Shown in pieces: positions 26,360-35,626 of a DNA stretch of 64,000 nucleotides. The stretch comes from Flavobacterium fluviatile (GTDB taxonomy: Bacteria; Bacteroidota; Bacteroidia; Flavobacteriales; Flavobacteriaceae): assembly GCF_010645065.1 (NCBI RefSeq), contig NZ_JAADZW010000001.1, positions 620,001 to 684,000 on the forward strand, given 5' to 3'. Each line of letters opens with the position of its first letter. Positions within the stretch are counted from its first letter, which is position 1. Under the pieces are notes generated by a model that was given only the letters and a program-made list of their open reading frames with translations, had not been told where the DNA came from and did not search any database. The position numbers were made by a program, and so were the translations under genes.

Positions 26360-26589
26360 TTTTCACCAAACTTAGAAAGTGATTTAATATACAGATTTTC
26401 TACTTTTTTTTTGGCCCAGTCGGTCTTTCTCAAAAAAGTCAGACTGGACTTAACACTGGGGTTTTCATTAAAACATTTTATGGGAATTAATTCTCCCAGA
26501 GTATCAAAACCGTAATAATCCACCAGTTTTTCTACTATCTTTTGAAGCGTAATACCGTGTAAAGGGTCTTTAGATTTTTGGTTTTCCAT
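26356..26589 (-). CDS. VF530-family DNA-binding protein
   Basis: A 77-residue protein matching the small VF530 (DUF2132) family: KDPLHGITLQKIVEKLVDYYG, then FLRKTDWAKKKVENLYI. Members are compact helical DNA-binding proteins of unknown physiological role. Full length; its 3' end overlaps the convergent outer-membrane gene by 4 bases. Confidence 0.85.
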   Translation of the reverse strand: MENQKSKDPLHGITLQKIVEKLVDYYGFDTLGELIPIKCFNENPSVKSSLTFLRKTDWAKKKVENLYIKSLSKFGEN

Positions 26590-26659
26590 ATTGCAAATTT
26601 ATATCATTTCTACAAAAACAATTGCTCTTTCATATATTTGTTGCTAAATTTGTCTTCCT

Positions 26660-27115
26660 ATGTTAAAAACAGTCAATATACTTAATAAAAGAGCCAGGTT
26701 TGATTATGAAATAATCGACACCTATACTGCCGGAATTGTTTTGGCAGGAACTGAAATTAAATCAATCCGCTTAGGAAAAGCTAATATTACCGAAAGTTTC
26801 TGCGAATTTAGCAATAATGAACTTTTCGCAATTAATACATACATTGAAGAATATTCTTTTGGGAACCAGTTTAATCACAAATCAAGAAGTGAGAGAAAAT
26901 TGCTTCTGAACAGAAAAGAATTAAAAAAACTTCATAAAAGCGTTCAGGCAAAAGGGCTTACTATTATTCCGCTTAAATTATTTACAAATGAGAAAGGCCT
27001 GGCCAAACTTCAAATTGGACTTTGCAAAGGAAAGAAAAATTATGACAAGCGTGAATCTTTAAAAGAGCAGGATACCAAAAGGGATTTGGACCGAATAAAA
27101 AAAGCTTATAATTAG
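26660..27115 (+). CDS. smpB: SsrA-binding protein SmpB
   Basis: Partner of tmRNA in rescuing stalled ribosomes. The 151-residue chain has the OB-fold signatures [20 protein letters not shown] and the C-terminal [10 protein letters not shown], then a basic tail ([17 protein letters not shown]) that enters the mRNA channel. Normal length. A TATATTTG -7 element lies at 26633-26640. Confidence 0.97.
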   Translation: MLKTVNILNKRARFDYEIIDTYTAGIVLAGTEIKSIRLGKANITESFCEFSNNELFAINTYIEEYSFGNQFNHKSRSERKLLLNRKELKKLHKSVQAKGLTIIPLKLFTNEKGLAKLQIGLCKGKKNYDKRESLKEQDTKRDLDRIKKAYN

Positions 27116-27170
27116 ACTATTATCATATTTTATTATTAAATTTACTACAATAGAATTTAAATCAATAAAT

Positions 27171-27809
27171 ATGAAAAAGTGCTTACTATTAGTTTTTGTG
27201 TTTATGTTTCTTAGTTGTGGAAGCAACACATCAATTGTCAACAGCTGGCGAGACCCAAACATAACCGTTGCCCAGGAAAATTTTAAAAAAGTTCTGGTTG
27301 TTGCTCTTTTAAAAGACGAAGCTTCCAGAAGAACAGCCGAAAACAGAATTGCTGCGGCAAATCCTATTTTTAAAACTTCCTATCAGTATCTTAATGGTAC
27401 TAACTTACAACTGACCCAGGACCAAAAGCTGAAAATATTAAATGATGAAAACTTTGATGGTGTGGTTACCATGCGTCTGGTAAGTACTGAAAAGGAAACC
27501 ACTTATGTTCCTGGAACAAATACCGGTCTTTATTATGGCGGATTTGACGGAATATATGGAGGAATGTACGGCTATGGTTTTGGTAACTGGTATGGAATGT
27601 ACTCTCCAATGTTCTATGACCCGGGCTATTATCAGGAAACAACAGCTTATATGGTTGAAACAAATGTTTTTTCATTAAAAGCAAATAAACTAATCTGGAC
27701 CGGAACAACAAAATCAGAATATGTTACAGATCTGGGGCAAACAGTTGATGCCATAATGCAGACGGTAATTAAAGAAATGCGAAAAGACGGTACGCTGCCT
27801 CCTAAATAA
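27171..27809 (+). CDS. Lipoprotein of unknown function with Gly/Tyr-rich segment
   Basis: A 212-residue lipoprotein (signal and lipobox FLSC near residue 16). The first part (SIVNSWRDPN, FKKVLVVALLKDEASRRTAE) resembles DUF4136-like periplasmic proteins of Bacteroidota, while residues 120-155 form a Gly/Tyr/Met-rich stretch (GGFDGIYGGMYGYGFGNWYG). The C-terminal half predicts beta strands and one helix. Followed by a terminator at 27821. Function not known. Confidence 0.7.
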   Translation: MKKCLLLVFVFMFLSCGSNTSIVNSWRDPNITVAQENFKKVLVVALLKDEASRRTAENRIAAANPIFKTSYQYLNGTNLQLTQDQKLKILNDENFDGVVTMRLVSTEKETTYVPGTNTGLYYGGFDGIYGGMYGYGFGNWYGMYSPMFYDPGYYQETTAYMVETNVFSLKANKLIWTGTTKSEYVTDLGQTVDAIMQTVIKEMRKDGTLPPK

Positions 27810-27820
27810 TGAGTATTACA

Positions 27821-27852
27821 GGAGCAATGTTTTTATAATATTGCTCTTTTTT
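27821..27852 (+). terminator. Intrinsic terminator after the lipoprotein gene
   Basis: Hairpin GAGCAAT/ATTGCTC followed by a run of T. Confidence 0.75.
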
Positions 27853-27899
27853 TTATTTTTTTTATGACAAAATTAGTCAAGACAATAAATGCTTTCACT

Positions 27900-28925
27900 A
27901 TGAAATCACTTCTTAAAAATGGAAGAGAACAAAAAGGTCTAAAAACAAGAGAGGTTGCACAAATTCTGAATATTGATCAGGCATTGATCAGTAAATTCGA
28001 AAATGGCATTCGACAACCCACCAGGGAGCAAGTTTTAAAATTAGCAGAACTTTTAGGAATTGATTATGAAAAAATAATGACCAGCTGGCTCAAGGAAAAA
28101 ATTTTGCATGAAATTGAAAATGAAGAATTAGCTTTAATGGCTCTTACAGCTGCACAAGAAGAACTTAAATACCGGAAGTCGGTAAGTAAAATAAAACTAT
28201 CGGGCGCATTAGAAAAAATCCTAAAAGAAATTGATTGGCTAAAGGCTAAATTCGACACAACTGCACAAAATAATTTTAATGAAATTTTACAAAAAACAGC
28301 ACTGGAATATACTTTTGAAAGTAATCGTATAGATGAAAATACCATGACACTGAAGGAAACCGAAATGGTAATTAACGAAGGTCTGACGATATCAGGTAAA
28401 AGCATGAAAGAGCATCTGGAAGCTGTAAACCATCAGGAAGCTATTCGTTATTTAAAAGATTTACAGCAAAACAATTCTTTTTATGAACGTGATCTTTTGT
28501 CTATACATAATTTAATTCAGAGAGGAATAAATCCTGAAAGTGGAAATTACAGAAAAATTGCAACTGCTAGTGATAAAGAGCCTGCTTCGCCTGATAAACA
28601 ACTTAGCATTCCTAAAGAAATAGAAGAATATTTTATATGGTTCGAAATCAATAAAAACAAACTGCACCCAGTTGTTTTGGCATCAGAAATGCATTTTCGC
28701 CTTTTTAAAATTAAGCCGTTTAATCATGCAAACGGAAAAACGTCCAGACTGATAATGAACCTGATTTTAATGCAAAAAGGATATCCAATTGTAAATATAA
28801 AAGGGAATGATGAAAATAAAAGACAGTATTTAAAATTATTAGAGAATAATGATTCTGAAGATTTTATATTTTTTGTTGCTCAAATAGAAAAAGAAAACCT
28901 CGAAAGATATATCAAAAAAGAGTAA
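27900..28925 (+). CDS. HTH-Fic protein with degenerate active site
   Basis: A 341-residue protein: N-terminal XRE-type helix-turn-helix (residues 1-55: TREVAQILNIDQALISKFENG), a helical linker, then a Fic domain. ATG 27900 is preferred to 27864, which lies in the T tract of the preceding terminator and adds 12 residues outside the HTH. The Fic core motif HPFxxGNGRxxR appears as KPFNHANGKTSR (residues 272-283): catalytic His is Lys, the first Gly is Ala and the first Arg is Lys. The inhibitory motif reads SNRIDEN instead of the usual S-x-x-x-E-G-N, so its Glu is Asp. AMP transfer by the standard mechanism is doubtful. It may be a pseudoenzyme or carry out another reaction, with the HTH acting on its own promoter. 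Confidence 0.82.
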   Translation: MKSLLKNGREQKGLKTREVAQILNIDQALISKFENGIRQPTREQVLKLAELLGIDYEKIMTSWLKEKILHEIENEELALMALTAAQEELKYRKSVSKIKLSGALEKILKEIDWLKAKFDTTAQNNFNEILQKTALEYTFESNRIDENTMTLKETEMVINEGLTISGKSMKEHLEAVNHQEAIRYLKDLQQNNSFYERDLLSIHNLIQRGINPESGNYRKIATASDKEPASPDKQLSIPKEIEEYFIWFEINKNKLHPVVLASEMHFRLFKIKPFNHANGKTSRLIMNLILMQKGYPIVNIKGNDENKRQYLKLLENNDSEDFIFFVAQIEKENLERYIKKE

Positions 28926-28931
28926 ATGAAA

Positions 28932-29780
28932 TTAATTATCAAGGATCAAAAATGCTTTTCCAAGATTTTCAATAATATCAGTTGCAATAAAAGACTGATA
29001 ACCCATTTGCGGTAAAGCGATATCCGCTGTCAGACCATGAAGAAATACACTTAATTGTGCTGCCTGAACAGGTTCATAATCCTGTGCCAGCAAGCTGGTG
29101 ATAATTCCGGTAAGCACATCACCGCTTCCGGCGGTTGCTAAAGCGGCATTTCCGGTAGTGTTTTGGTAAATCCTTGCCGGACTGATAATGTAAGTTGGAG
29201 CTCCTTTCATCACAATAATTACTTTATAATGTTCTGAAAATGCAACTGTTTTTTGAAACTTCTGAGATTCAGAATCCCATTTGCCAATCAGACGCTCCAA
29301 TTCCTTTGGATGTGGAGTCAGAATTGTGTTTTCAGGTACTAATTCAAGCCACGCCTTATTTTCTGATAGAATATTTAAAGCGTCAGCATCTAAAACTAAA
29401 GGGACTTTATTTGTTCTTAAAAATTCAAACAAAGCTTTTTGCGTTCCCAACTCCTTTCCTATTCCCGGCCCCAGACCTATTGCATTTGGAATTAGCGGCA
29501 GATGAATATTAGTAATAAAGTTTGGGTTTTCATCAGTAACTACCATAACCTCAGGAATTGAGATCTGAAGAATTTGATAACCACATTTTGAAGTAAAAGC
29601 AGTTACCAGACCGCAACCCGATTTTATACAGGATTTTGAAGCCAGAACTGCTGCCCCTATTTTACCATAACTTCCGGCAATTAGCACCGCATGCCCCTGA
29701 AGCCCCTTATGTGTCAATGGATTTACAGGTTTGTAGAATTTTAGAATTTCTTCTTTTGTGATTAAAAACGGAGACTTCAT
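28932..29780 (-). CDS. nnrD: ADP/ATP-dependent NAD(P)H-hydrate dehydratase
   Basis: Repairs damaged (hydrated) NADH and NADPH. The 282-residue chain covers the ribokinase-like dehydratase domain only: [21 protein letters not shown] near the start and the phosphate-binding loop [19 protein letters not shown] near 215-235. The epimerase domain (NnrE), fused to it in many bacteria, is absent here. Converges with the Fic gene, with only 6 bases between stops. Confidence 0.93.
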   Translation of the reverse strand: MKSPFLITKEEILKFYKPVNPLTHKGLQGHAVLIAGSYGKIGAAVLASKSCIKSGCGLVTAFTSKCGYQILQISIPEVMVVTDENPNFITNIHLPLIPNAIGLGPGIGKELGTQKALFEFLRTNKVPLVLDADALNILSENKAWLELVPENTILTPHPKELERLIGKWDSESQKFQKTVAFSEHYKVIIVMKGAPTYIISPARIYQNTTGNAALATAGSGDVLTGIITSLLAQDYEPVQAAQLSVFLHGLTADIALPQMGYQSFIATDIIENLGKAFLILDN

Positions 29781-29851
29781 CGCGATACTTTTTATATACT
29801 AAAGTTACATTAAAAAACCTAAATCATAGATTATTGTTTATAACGATTCCT

Positions 29852-29928
29852 TAGCCCTGGGAGCAGCGGCATCCTTTTTGTTTTTTCTTTAAAAACAGAA
29901 AGATATAGCGAATAACAGGAAACAGCTC
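29852..29928 (+). repeat. Dispersed structured repeat, copy 2
   Basis: About 77 bases upstream of gcvT with the same ordered elements as copy 1: TAGCCC, CAGCGGCATCC, a hairpin whose sequence differs but whose pairing is kept (CTTTTTGTTTTT with AAAAACAGAAAG), AGATATAGCG, CAGGAAACAGCT. The changed but still paired stem is a sign of selection for structure, or of stem-tolerant repeat spread. Confidence 0.62.
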
Positions 29929-30014
29929 CTAAACATTGCGAAATTTATAATTTATGCTATTCGGATTCGATATTTTTTGAATAGATTTGCAACATAATTT
30001 TATACATCAACACA

Positions 30015-31097
30015 ATGAAAAATACCGCGCTAACGCACATACATGAAGGTTTAGGAGCAAAAATGCTACCTTTTGCAGGTTATAATATGCCAATTACGTA
30101 CGAAGGAGTTAATGCTGAACATGAAACGGTTCGTAACGGTGTTGGTGTTTTTGACGTTTCGCATATGGGGGAATTTTTATTAACTGGCCCAAATGCACTG
30201 GCTTTGATTCAGAAAGTGACTTCAAATGATGCTTCGACTTTGACAATTGGAAGAGCACAATATTCGTGTCTTCCAAATAACGAAGGCGGAATTGTAGATG
30301 ATTTGATTGTGTATAAAATGAAAGAAGAGCAATATTTATTAGTCGTAAATGCTTCGAATATTGAAAAAGACTGGAACTGGATTTCGTCTCACAATGATTT
30401 GGGAGTTGAAATGAGGAATCTTTCAGATGATTATTCTCTTTTAGCTATTCAGGGGCCAAAAGCGGTTGAAGCGATGCAGTCTTTGACATCTGTTGATTTG
30501 TCTGCGATTACGTACTATCATTTTGAAGTAGGCGATTTTGCAGGAATTGAACACGTAATCATTTCTGCAACTGGTTATACAGGTTCCGGAGGATTTGAGA
30601 TTTATTGTAAAAACAGCGAAGTGGAGCAAATCTGGAATAAAGTTTTTGAAGCCGGAGCTCCTTTCGGAATTAAACCGATTGGCCTGGCTGCCCGTGATAC
30701 TTTACGTTTAGAAATGGGATTCTGCCTGTACGGCAACGATATCAATGATACTACTTCTCCCCTTGAAGCCGGTTTAGGATGGATTACGAAATTTACCAAA
30801 GATTTTACGAATTCAGACGCTCTTAAAAAGCAAAAAGAAGCAGGTGTTACCAGAAAATTAGTTGCTTTTGAAATGCAGGAACGTGCGGTGCCAAGACACG
30901 ATTATGAAATTGTTGACGGGGAAGGAAATGTTATTGGAATTGTAACTTCCGGAACTATGTCTCCATCTATGGGCAAAGGAATTGGTTTGGGTTATGTTTC
31001 GGTTGCAAACAGTGCAGTTGACTCCGATATTTTTATCAGAATCAGAAAAAATGATGTTGCGGCTAAAGTGGTTAAATTGCCCTTTTACAAAAAATAA
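30015..31097 (+). CDS. gcvT: Aminomethyltransferase, glycine cleavage T-protein
   Basis: Transfers the methylene group from the lipoyl-bound aminomethyl intermediate to tetrahydrofolate. The 360-residue chain is full length, with [29 protein letters not shown] and [20 protein letters not shown], the folate-binding core. A TAGATTTG -7 element is at 29982-29989. The other gcv genes are not adjacent, which is common in Bacteroidota. Confidence 0.97.
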   Translation: MKNTALTHIHEGLGAKMLPFAGYNMPITYEGVNAEHETVRNGVGVFDVSHMGEFLLTGPNALALIQKVTSNDASTLTIGRAQYSCLPNNEGGIVDDLIVYKMKEEQYLLVVNASNIEKDWNWISSHNDLGVEMRNLSDDYSLLAIQGPKAVEAMQSLTSVDLSAITYYHFEVGDFAGIEHVIISATGYTGSGGFEIYCKNSEVEQIWNKVFEAGAPFGIKPIGLAARDTLRLEMGFCLYGNDINDTTSPLEAGLGWITKFTKDFTNSDALKKQKEAGVTRKLVAFEMQERAVPRHDYEIVDGEGNVIGIVTSGTMSPSMGKGIGLGYVSVANSAVDSDIFIRIRKNDVAAKVVKLPFYKK

Positions 31098-31118
31098 ATT
31101 TTTGAAACCAGATTTTTA

Positions 31119-31153
31119 TAAAATGCATTACTGAATGGTAGTGCATTTTTTTA
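31119..31153 (+). terminator. Intrinsic terminator after gcvT
   Basis: Hairpin AAATGCATTAC/GTAGTGCATTT (one G-T pair) followed by T7. Confidence 0.75.
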
Positions 31154-31244
31154 TTCCTAGATATTTTTTATATAAGAATAATATGAAAAAATATAACAAT
31201 TAATGAAAAATTAAGCGTAAATTTAATATTCATTTATTCTAAAT

Positions 31245-33275
31245 ATGAAAAAAGTATTAGTAGCATTTTTGTTGATTACTAACTTCCTATTTTGTCAAAA
31301 TAGTGATCACACTTGCACAATACTCAACAAGATCAATTTTCTTATACAAAACGAGCACGTTAGACCAAAACCTGTAGATGACAGTTTATCCGTATATGTT
31401 TTTGATAATCTAATGGACGAACTGGATCCCTCACGAAATGTTTTTTTTAAATCGGAATACGATGAAATGTCTAAACTTTATCGTTTAAATATAGACGATC
31501 TAATCCTAAAAGGTGATTGCAGCTTTTTATACGATATAATAGCTAAATATAAAACTGGCCTTTTACGGACTAAAGCCGTGTTAGAAAAAATTCAGGCCGG
31601 ATCAATTGAATACAATAAAAAAGACACCATTCGGTTTTATAAAAAAGCTTTCACCTTCTACCTCAAAAAAGAAGATTTAGAAAGAGTCTGGCTTAAAAAA
31701 CTTCGCTATCAAATTTTAGATGATATTGCAGAAAAAAGCAACAATCTCGATTCACTTAAATTAAATTTTAAATCGATAGAATCACAATCAAGATCTACTG
31801 TTCTTTCAAACGAAATTTGCAGGATTAATACAATTTTAGAACGAAAAGACACACAACAGGAAAGCTTTTATAACTTTTTTTGTGCCTATTTTGACCCACA
31901 TACAGCTTACTTTAGCGATGATACAAAATCAAGCTTTGTAGCATCACTTTCAAAAGAACATTTTTCATTAGGGGTAAGTTTAAAATTAAATGAAAAAAAT
32001 GAGATCATTATTGAAGAACTGGATCCAAATGGTCCTGCTTTTCAGACCGGACAGATTAAAAAAGGAGACCAGATTGTTTCAATTTCAAATCAAAAAGAAA
32101 CATTACACGTTTCTTGTGCATCTTTGGAATCTGTTTCCAGCATGATCTTATCAGAGTCAAATAAAAAAATAACACTTACTTTAAAACGTAATTCAGGTAA
32201 AAATTTTGAGGTTTATATCGAAAAACAAATAATGAAAGACGAAGATAATTCGGTATATAGCTTTATTATTGGAAAAGAAAGTAAAATCGGCTATATTAAG
32301 ATTCCAAGCTTTTATGCTGATCTTGACGAGAATGACCGTAAAGGCTGTGCTGACGATGTAGCCCGTGAAGTTATAAAACTTGAAAGGGACAATATAAATG
32401 GACTAGTAATCGATCTGATTAATAATGGCGGTGGTTCTATGGAAGAAGCCATCAGATTATCAGGAATGTTTATCGATTATGGACCACTTTCGGTAGTTGT
32501 AGACAACAAACAAAACAAATCTGTAATTAACGATCCGTACAGAGGTTTGATTTATAAAGGTCCCATTGTACTTTTAATTAACAGCAATACGGCTTCAGCA
32601 AGTGAATTTTTTGCTTCAATTTTACAAGACTATAACCGTGCTTTATTAGTAGGCAGTAATACACTGGGAAAAGCGACTATGCAAACCATTGTTCCTCTTG
32701 ATGAACATACAACTACTGATTTTTTAAAAATCAGTATTAATAAATTTTACAGGGTTACGGGTAAAAGTCACCAAAACACTGGCGTTACTCCAGATGTTGT
32801 TCTTCCGGAATTTTATGAAAATGTTTTTCAAAAAGAAAGTAGTTTTCCAACTGCCATCAAGAACGACAGCATAATTCCCTTATTAAAATATAAACCCTAT
32901 GTAAAAAGAAGTCTGATTGATAAAATAGCCAAAAACAGTTCAGCAAGGCTCGCTGACAATTTCTATTTTAAACAAATCAGGGAAATCAATTCAAAAATTG
33001 ACGCAATGATAAATGTGCCAAAGACTGAAGTTCCAATGACGCTAAACTCAATTTTTGAACAAAAAACCATAAGGGAAAAATTATGGAAAGAAATTAACAC
33101 ATTTAGCGATGAAAATAATCCGTTGGATGTTTACAACTCAACAGTAAATCAATTTTTACTTGGTGTATATCCCGCTGAAAAAACAATAAATCAGTATCAG
33201 ATTGATAACCTGAAAACCAATCCTTACCTAAACGAAGCTGTAAATATTATTAATGAATTTAATACCTCAAAATAA
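31245..33275 (+). CDS. S41-family carboxy-terminal processing protease
   Basis: A 676-residue exported protease with signal peptide (MKKVLVAFLLITNFLFCQ). The order is an N-terminal helical domain, a PDZ domain (about residues 235-325: ELDPNGPAFQTGQIKKGDQIVSI) and the S41 catalytic core with GPIVLLINSNTASASEFFAS (Ser451) and GSNTLGKATMQ (Lys476), the Ser-Lys dyad. A long C-terminal tail follows. It is Prc-like in size and should act in the periplasm on envelope proteins or their C-termini. Preceded by the gcvT terminator, so it has its own promoter. Confidence 0.9.
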   Translation: MKKVLVAFLLITNFLFCQNSDHTCTILNKINFLIQNEHVRPKPVDDSLSVYVFDNLMDELDPSRNVFFKSEYDEMSKLYRLNIDDLILKGDCSFLYDIIAKYKTGLLRTKAVLEKIQAGSIEYNKKDTIRFYKKAFTFYLKKEDLERVWLKKLRYQILDDIAEKSNNLDSLKLNFKSIESQSRSTVLSNEICRINTILERKDTQQESFYNFFCAYFDPHTAYFSDDTKSSFVASLSKEHFSLGVSLKLNEKNEIIIEELDPNGPAFQTGQIKKGDQIVSISNQKETLHVSCASLESVSSMILSESNKKITLTLKRNSGKNFEVYIEKQIMKDEDNSVYSFIIGKESKIGYIKIPSFYADLDENDRKGCADDVAREVIKLERDNINGLVIDLINNGGGSMEEAIRLSGMFIDYGPLSVVVDNKQNKSVINDPYRGLIYKGPIVLLINSNTASASEFFASILQDYNRALLVGSNTLGKATMQTIVPLDEHTTTDFLKISINKFYRVTGKSHQNTGVTPDVVLPEFYENVFQKESSFPTAIKNDSIIPLLKYKPYVKRSLIDKIAKNSSARLADNFYFKQIREINSKIDAMINVPKTEVPMTLNSIFEQKTIREKLWKEINTFSDENNPLDVYNSTVNQFLLGVYPAEKTINQYQIDNLKTNPYLNEAVNIINEFNTSK

Positions 33276-33334
33276 TTCAGATAATCCAAAGCAGAGTTTT
33301 GTTGTCTTTTTGAAGCAGAAACCTCAGTCATTTT

Positions 33335-33415
33335 TAGCCACAATTGTCCCGCTTTTCGTTTCAATCTTACAAGCCAAACACTGGCTTGCAAGGATTTCCA
33401 CTGCAATCGGGGCTA
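33335..33415 (-). repeat. Dispersed structured repeat, copy 3 (minus strand)
   Basis: Read on the minus strand this 81-base element begins TAGCCCCGATTGCAG-TGG-AAATCCTT, has a hairpin AAGCCA/TGGCTT, then AAGATTGAAACG, and ends AGCGGGACAATTGTGGCTA. The element order is the same as in copies 1 and 2. Its orientation is opposite to the flanking genes. Confidence 0.55.
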
Positions 33416-33502
33416 AAAACAACATTTAGCAACTTTAATTTGAATAAGACATTTTTTTGACTATTTCTCAATAAGTATAATTCAAAAAAGAATAGGAATG
33501 AT

Positions 33503-33533
33503 TTTGGAAAAATAAGGAATAACTGTATTTTTG
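33503..33533 (+). promoter_or_regulatory. Consensus Bacteroidota promoter of the YebC gene
   Basis: TTTG at 33503-33506, 19 bases, then TATTTTTG at 33526-33533: an exact match to the TTTG-N19-TAnnTTTG promoter of the phylum, 22 bases before the ATG. Confidence 0.7.
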
Positions 33534-33555
33534 CATCACAAAATAAAAATTAGTA

Positions 33556-34269
33556 ATGGGAAGAGCGTTCGAATTTAGAAAAGGAAGAAAAATGAAACGT
33601 TGGTCAGCAATGGCCAAAACATTTACCAGAATTGGTAAAGATATCGTTATGGCTGTTAAAGAAGGCGGTCCAAACCCAGACGCCAATTCCAGATTAAGAG
33701 CAGTTATACAAAACGCAAAAGCTGCCAACATGCCGAAGGATAATGTGGAGCGTGCTATAAAAAATGCCAGTAATAAAGATACTGCCAACTATAAAGAAAT
33801 TTTGTTTGAAGGTTATGCTCCTCACGGAATTGCGATTTTGATTGAAACAGCATCTGATAATAATAACAGAACAGTTGCCAACATCCGCAGTTACTTCAAT
33901 AAATGCAACGGAACGATGGGAACTCAGGGTTCTGTCGAGTTTATGTTTGATCATACTTGTAATTTCCGAATTGCAAATAATGGTCTTGATGCCGAAGAAT
34001 TAGAATTAGAACTAATCGATTTTGGTGCTGAAGAAGTTTTTGAGGATGAAGACGGAATCTTAATTTACGCTCCATTTGGAAGTTTTGGAGCTTTACAAAA
34101 AGAACTGGAAAACAGAGGATTAGAAATTTTATCTTCAGGTTTTGAACGTATTCCGCAAATCACTAAAGAACTGACCGAAGCACAAATAGCCGACGTAGAA
34201 AAACTGATTGAAAAAATAGAAGAAGACGATGATGTAATGAACGTTTATCATACAATGAAAGAAGAATAA
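33556..34269 (+). CDS. YebC/PmpR-family DNA-binding regulatory protein
   Basis: A 237-residue member of the universal YebC/TACO1 family: MGRAFEFRKGRKMKRWSAMAK start, then GGPNPDANSRLRAVIQNAKAANMP and the acidic C-terminal domain. Family members bind DNA as regulators or help translation of polyproline stretches. Full length. A consensus promoter precedes it and a terminator follows. Confidence 0.93.
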   Translation: MGRAFEFRKGRKMKRWSAMAKTFTRIGKDIVMAVKEGGPNPDANSRLRAVIQNAKAANMPKDNVERAIKNASNKDTANYKEILFEGYAPHGIAILIETASDNNNRTVANIRSYFNKCNGTMGTQGSVEFMFDHTCNFRIANNGLDAEELELELIDFGAEEVFEDEDGILIYAPFGSFGALQKELENRGLEILSSGFERIPQITKELTEAQIADVEKLIEKIEEDDDVMNVYHTMKEE

Positions 34270-34288
34270 TTTTTCTACATAAAAATTA

Positions 34289-34317
34289 GAAAGCCCTGGA
34301 AATCCAGGGCTTTTCTT
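34289..34317 (+). terminator. Intrinsic terminator after the YebC gene
   Basis: Hairpin GAAAGCCCTGG / CCAGGGCTTTTC with a T-rich tail. Confidence 0.8.
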
Positions 34318-34398
34318 TATAATAATTTAAAACAATCAACAGATAAATTAATAGCAATATAACTGTTATATTTGCAATTCCAAATTTAAAATAACCCT

Positions 34399-34599
34399 AT
34401 GAGAAATTCCAGGTACACTAAAATAGCCGTTATAATAATGGTTATTTTATTTGTAATTGTAAGCATGCTGAGCTGTACTGTCCATCACACACACAATCAC
34501 TCACACACACATCATAAATCAAAAAAGATGCCTCCCGGACAAGCTAAGAAAATATCTGGCAAAAAAAGTGCTAAATCACATGCACACGGTCATCATTAA
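34399..34599 (+). CDS. Small histidine-rich lipoprotein
   Basis: A 66-residue lipoprotein with a hydrophobic signal and lipobox SMLSC (Cys26). After the Cys there are two His clusters (HHTHNHSHTHH and HAHGHH; 11 His in 40 residues) around a basic PPGQAKKISGKKSAK segment. Such a peptide should bind Zn, Ni or Cu at the cell envelope. TATATTTG at 34367-34374 is its -7 element. Related short proteins in flavobacteria are sometimes labelled quinol oxidase subunit 4, without good support. Confidence 0.7.
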   Translation: MRNSRYTKIAVIIMVILFVIVSMLSCTVHHTHNHSHTHHKSKKMPPGQAKKISGKKSAKSHAHGHH

Positions 34600-34612
34600 T
34601 TTTTTTTTTTCA

Positions 34613-34642
34613 CAGCCTTTGAGTATTTAAAGGCTTTTTTTA
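34613..34642 (+). terminator. Intrinsic terminator after the His-rich lipoprotein
   Basis: Hairpin AGCCTTT/AAAGGCT followed by T7. Confidence 0.75.
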
Positions 34643-34762
34643 TTTCGAATCGTAAATTATTCAAAGGAGTTTTTTAGGACTCATTTTATTAGAATAGTTT
34701 TTAAATTAAGATTACTTCTTAAAATAATCACAAATCATCATCTGTAAATCGCAAATCCTAAC

Positions 34763-34770
34763 TACCTTTG
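34763..34770 (+). promoter_or_regulatory. -7 element of the kdsA promoter
   Basis: TACCTTTG, matching TAnnTTTG, 22 bases before the kdsA ATG. No clear TTTG is found at -33. Confidence 0.5.
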
Positions 34771-34791
34771 CACAGTCAAAAAATCACAGAT

Positions 34792-35610
34792 ATGAACTTA
34801 CAGCATATTCCACAAATTAAGCATACTGACAGTGGTAATTTCTTTTTATTAGCAGGTCCCTGCGCAATTGAAGGAGAAGAAATGGCTCTCAGAATTGCTG
34901 AAAAATTGGTTGGTATTACCGACAAACTTCAGATTCCTTATGTTTTTAAAGGTTCATTTAAAAAAGCCAACCGTTCCAGAATTGATAGTTTCTCCGGAAT
35001 TGGGGACGAAAAAGCTCTAAAAATTTTACGAAAAGTTTCAGAAACGTTTCATGTTCCCACAGTAACAGATATTCACACCAATGAAGATGCTGACATGGCT
35101 GCACAATATGTTGATGTTTTACAAATTCCTGCGTTTTTAGTTCGCCAGACTGATTTGGTTGTAGCTGCTGCCAATACCGGAAAAACTGTAAACCTGAAAA
35201 AAGGACAATTTATGAGTCCGGAAAGTATGAAACATGCCGTACAAAAAGTATTAGACTGTAATAATGAGAATGTTATAGTTACAGACCGTGGAACTATGTT
35301 TGGTTATCAGGACATGATTGTTGATTATCGCGGAATTCCTACTATGCAGCAATATGCAACAACCGTTTTGGATGTAACACACTCTTTACAGCAGCCTAAC
35401 CAAACCGCGGGTGTTACAGGCGGAAGACCAGACATGATTGAAACTGTAGCCAAGGCGGGTATCGCAGTAGGCGTTGATGGTATTTTTATCGAAACACATT
35501 TTGACCCTGCAAATGCTAAAAGCGATGGAGCCAATATGCTGCATTTAGATTATTTTGAGGGCTTAATGACCAGGTTAGTCGCCATCAGAAAAACAGTTAA
35601 TTCATTTTAA
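34792..35610 (+). CDS. kdsA: 3-deoxy-8-phosphooctulonate synthase
   Basis: Condenses phosphoenolpyruvate and arabinose-5-phosphate to KDO-8-phosphate for lipopolysaccharide. The 272-residue chain has FLLAGPCAIEG, FKGSFKKANRSRI and GVTGGRPDMIET, all typical. ATG 34792 is chosen; the longer frame from TTG 34768 overlaps the promoter -7 element. The barrel-protein gene follows after 16 bases and may share the transcript. Confidence 0.96.
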   Translation: MNLQHIPQIKHTDSGNFFLLAGPCAIEGEEMALRIAEKLVGITDKLQIPYVFKGSFKKANRSRIDSFSGIGDEKALKILRKVSETFHVPTVTDIHTNEDADMAAQYVDVLQIPAFLVRQTDLVVAAANTGKTVNLKKGQFMSPESMKHAVQKVLDCNNENVIVTDRGTMFGYQDMIVDYRGIPTMQQYATTVLDVTHSLQQPNQTAGVTGGRPDMIETVAKAGIAVGVDGIFIETHFDPANAKSDGANMLHLDYFEGLMTRLVAIRKTVNSF

Positions 35611-35626
35611 TATCCCAAATAATTCA

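Noticed and set aside
34768..34791. TTG start extending kdsA upstream
   Set aside because: It falls in the TACCTTTG promoter element; the ATG at 34792 gives the normal length.
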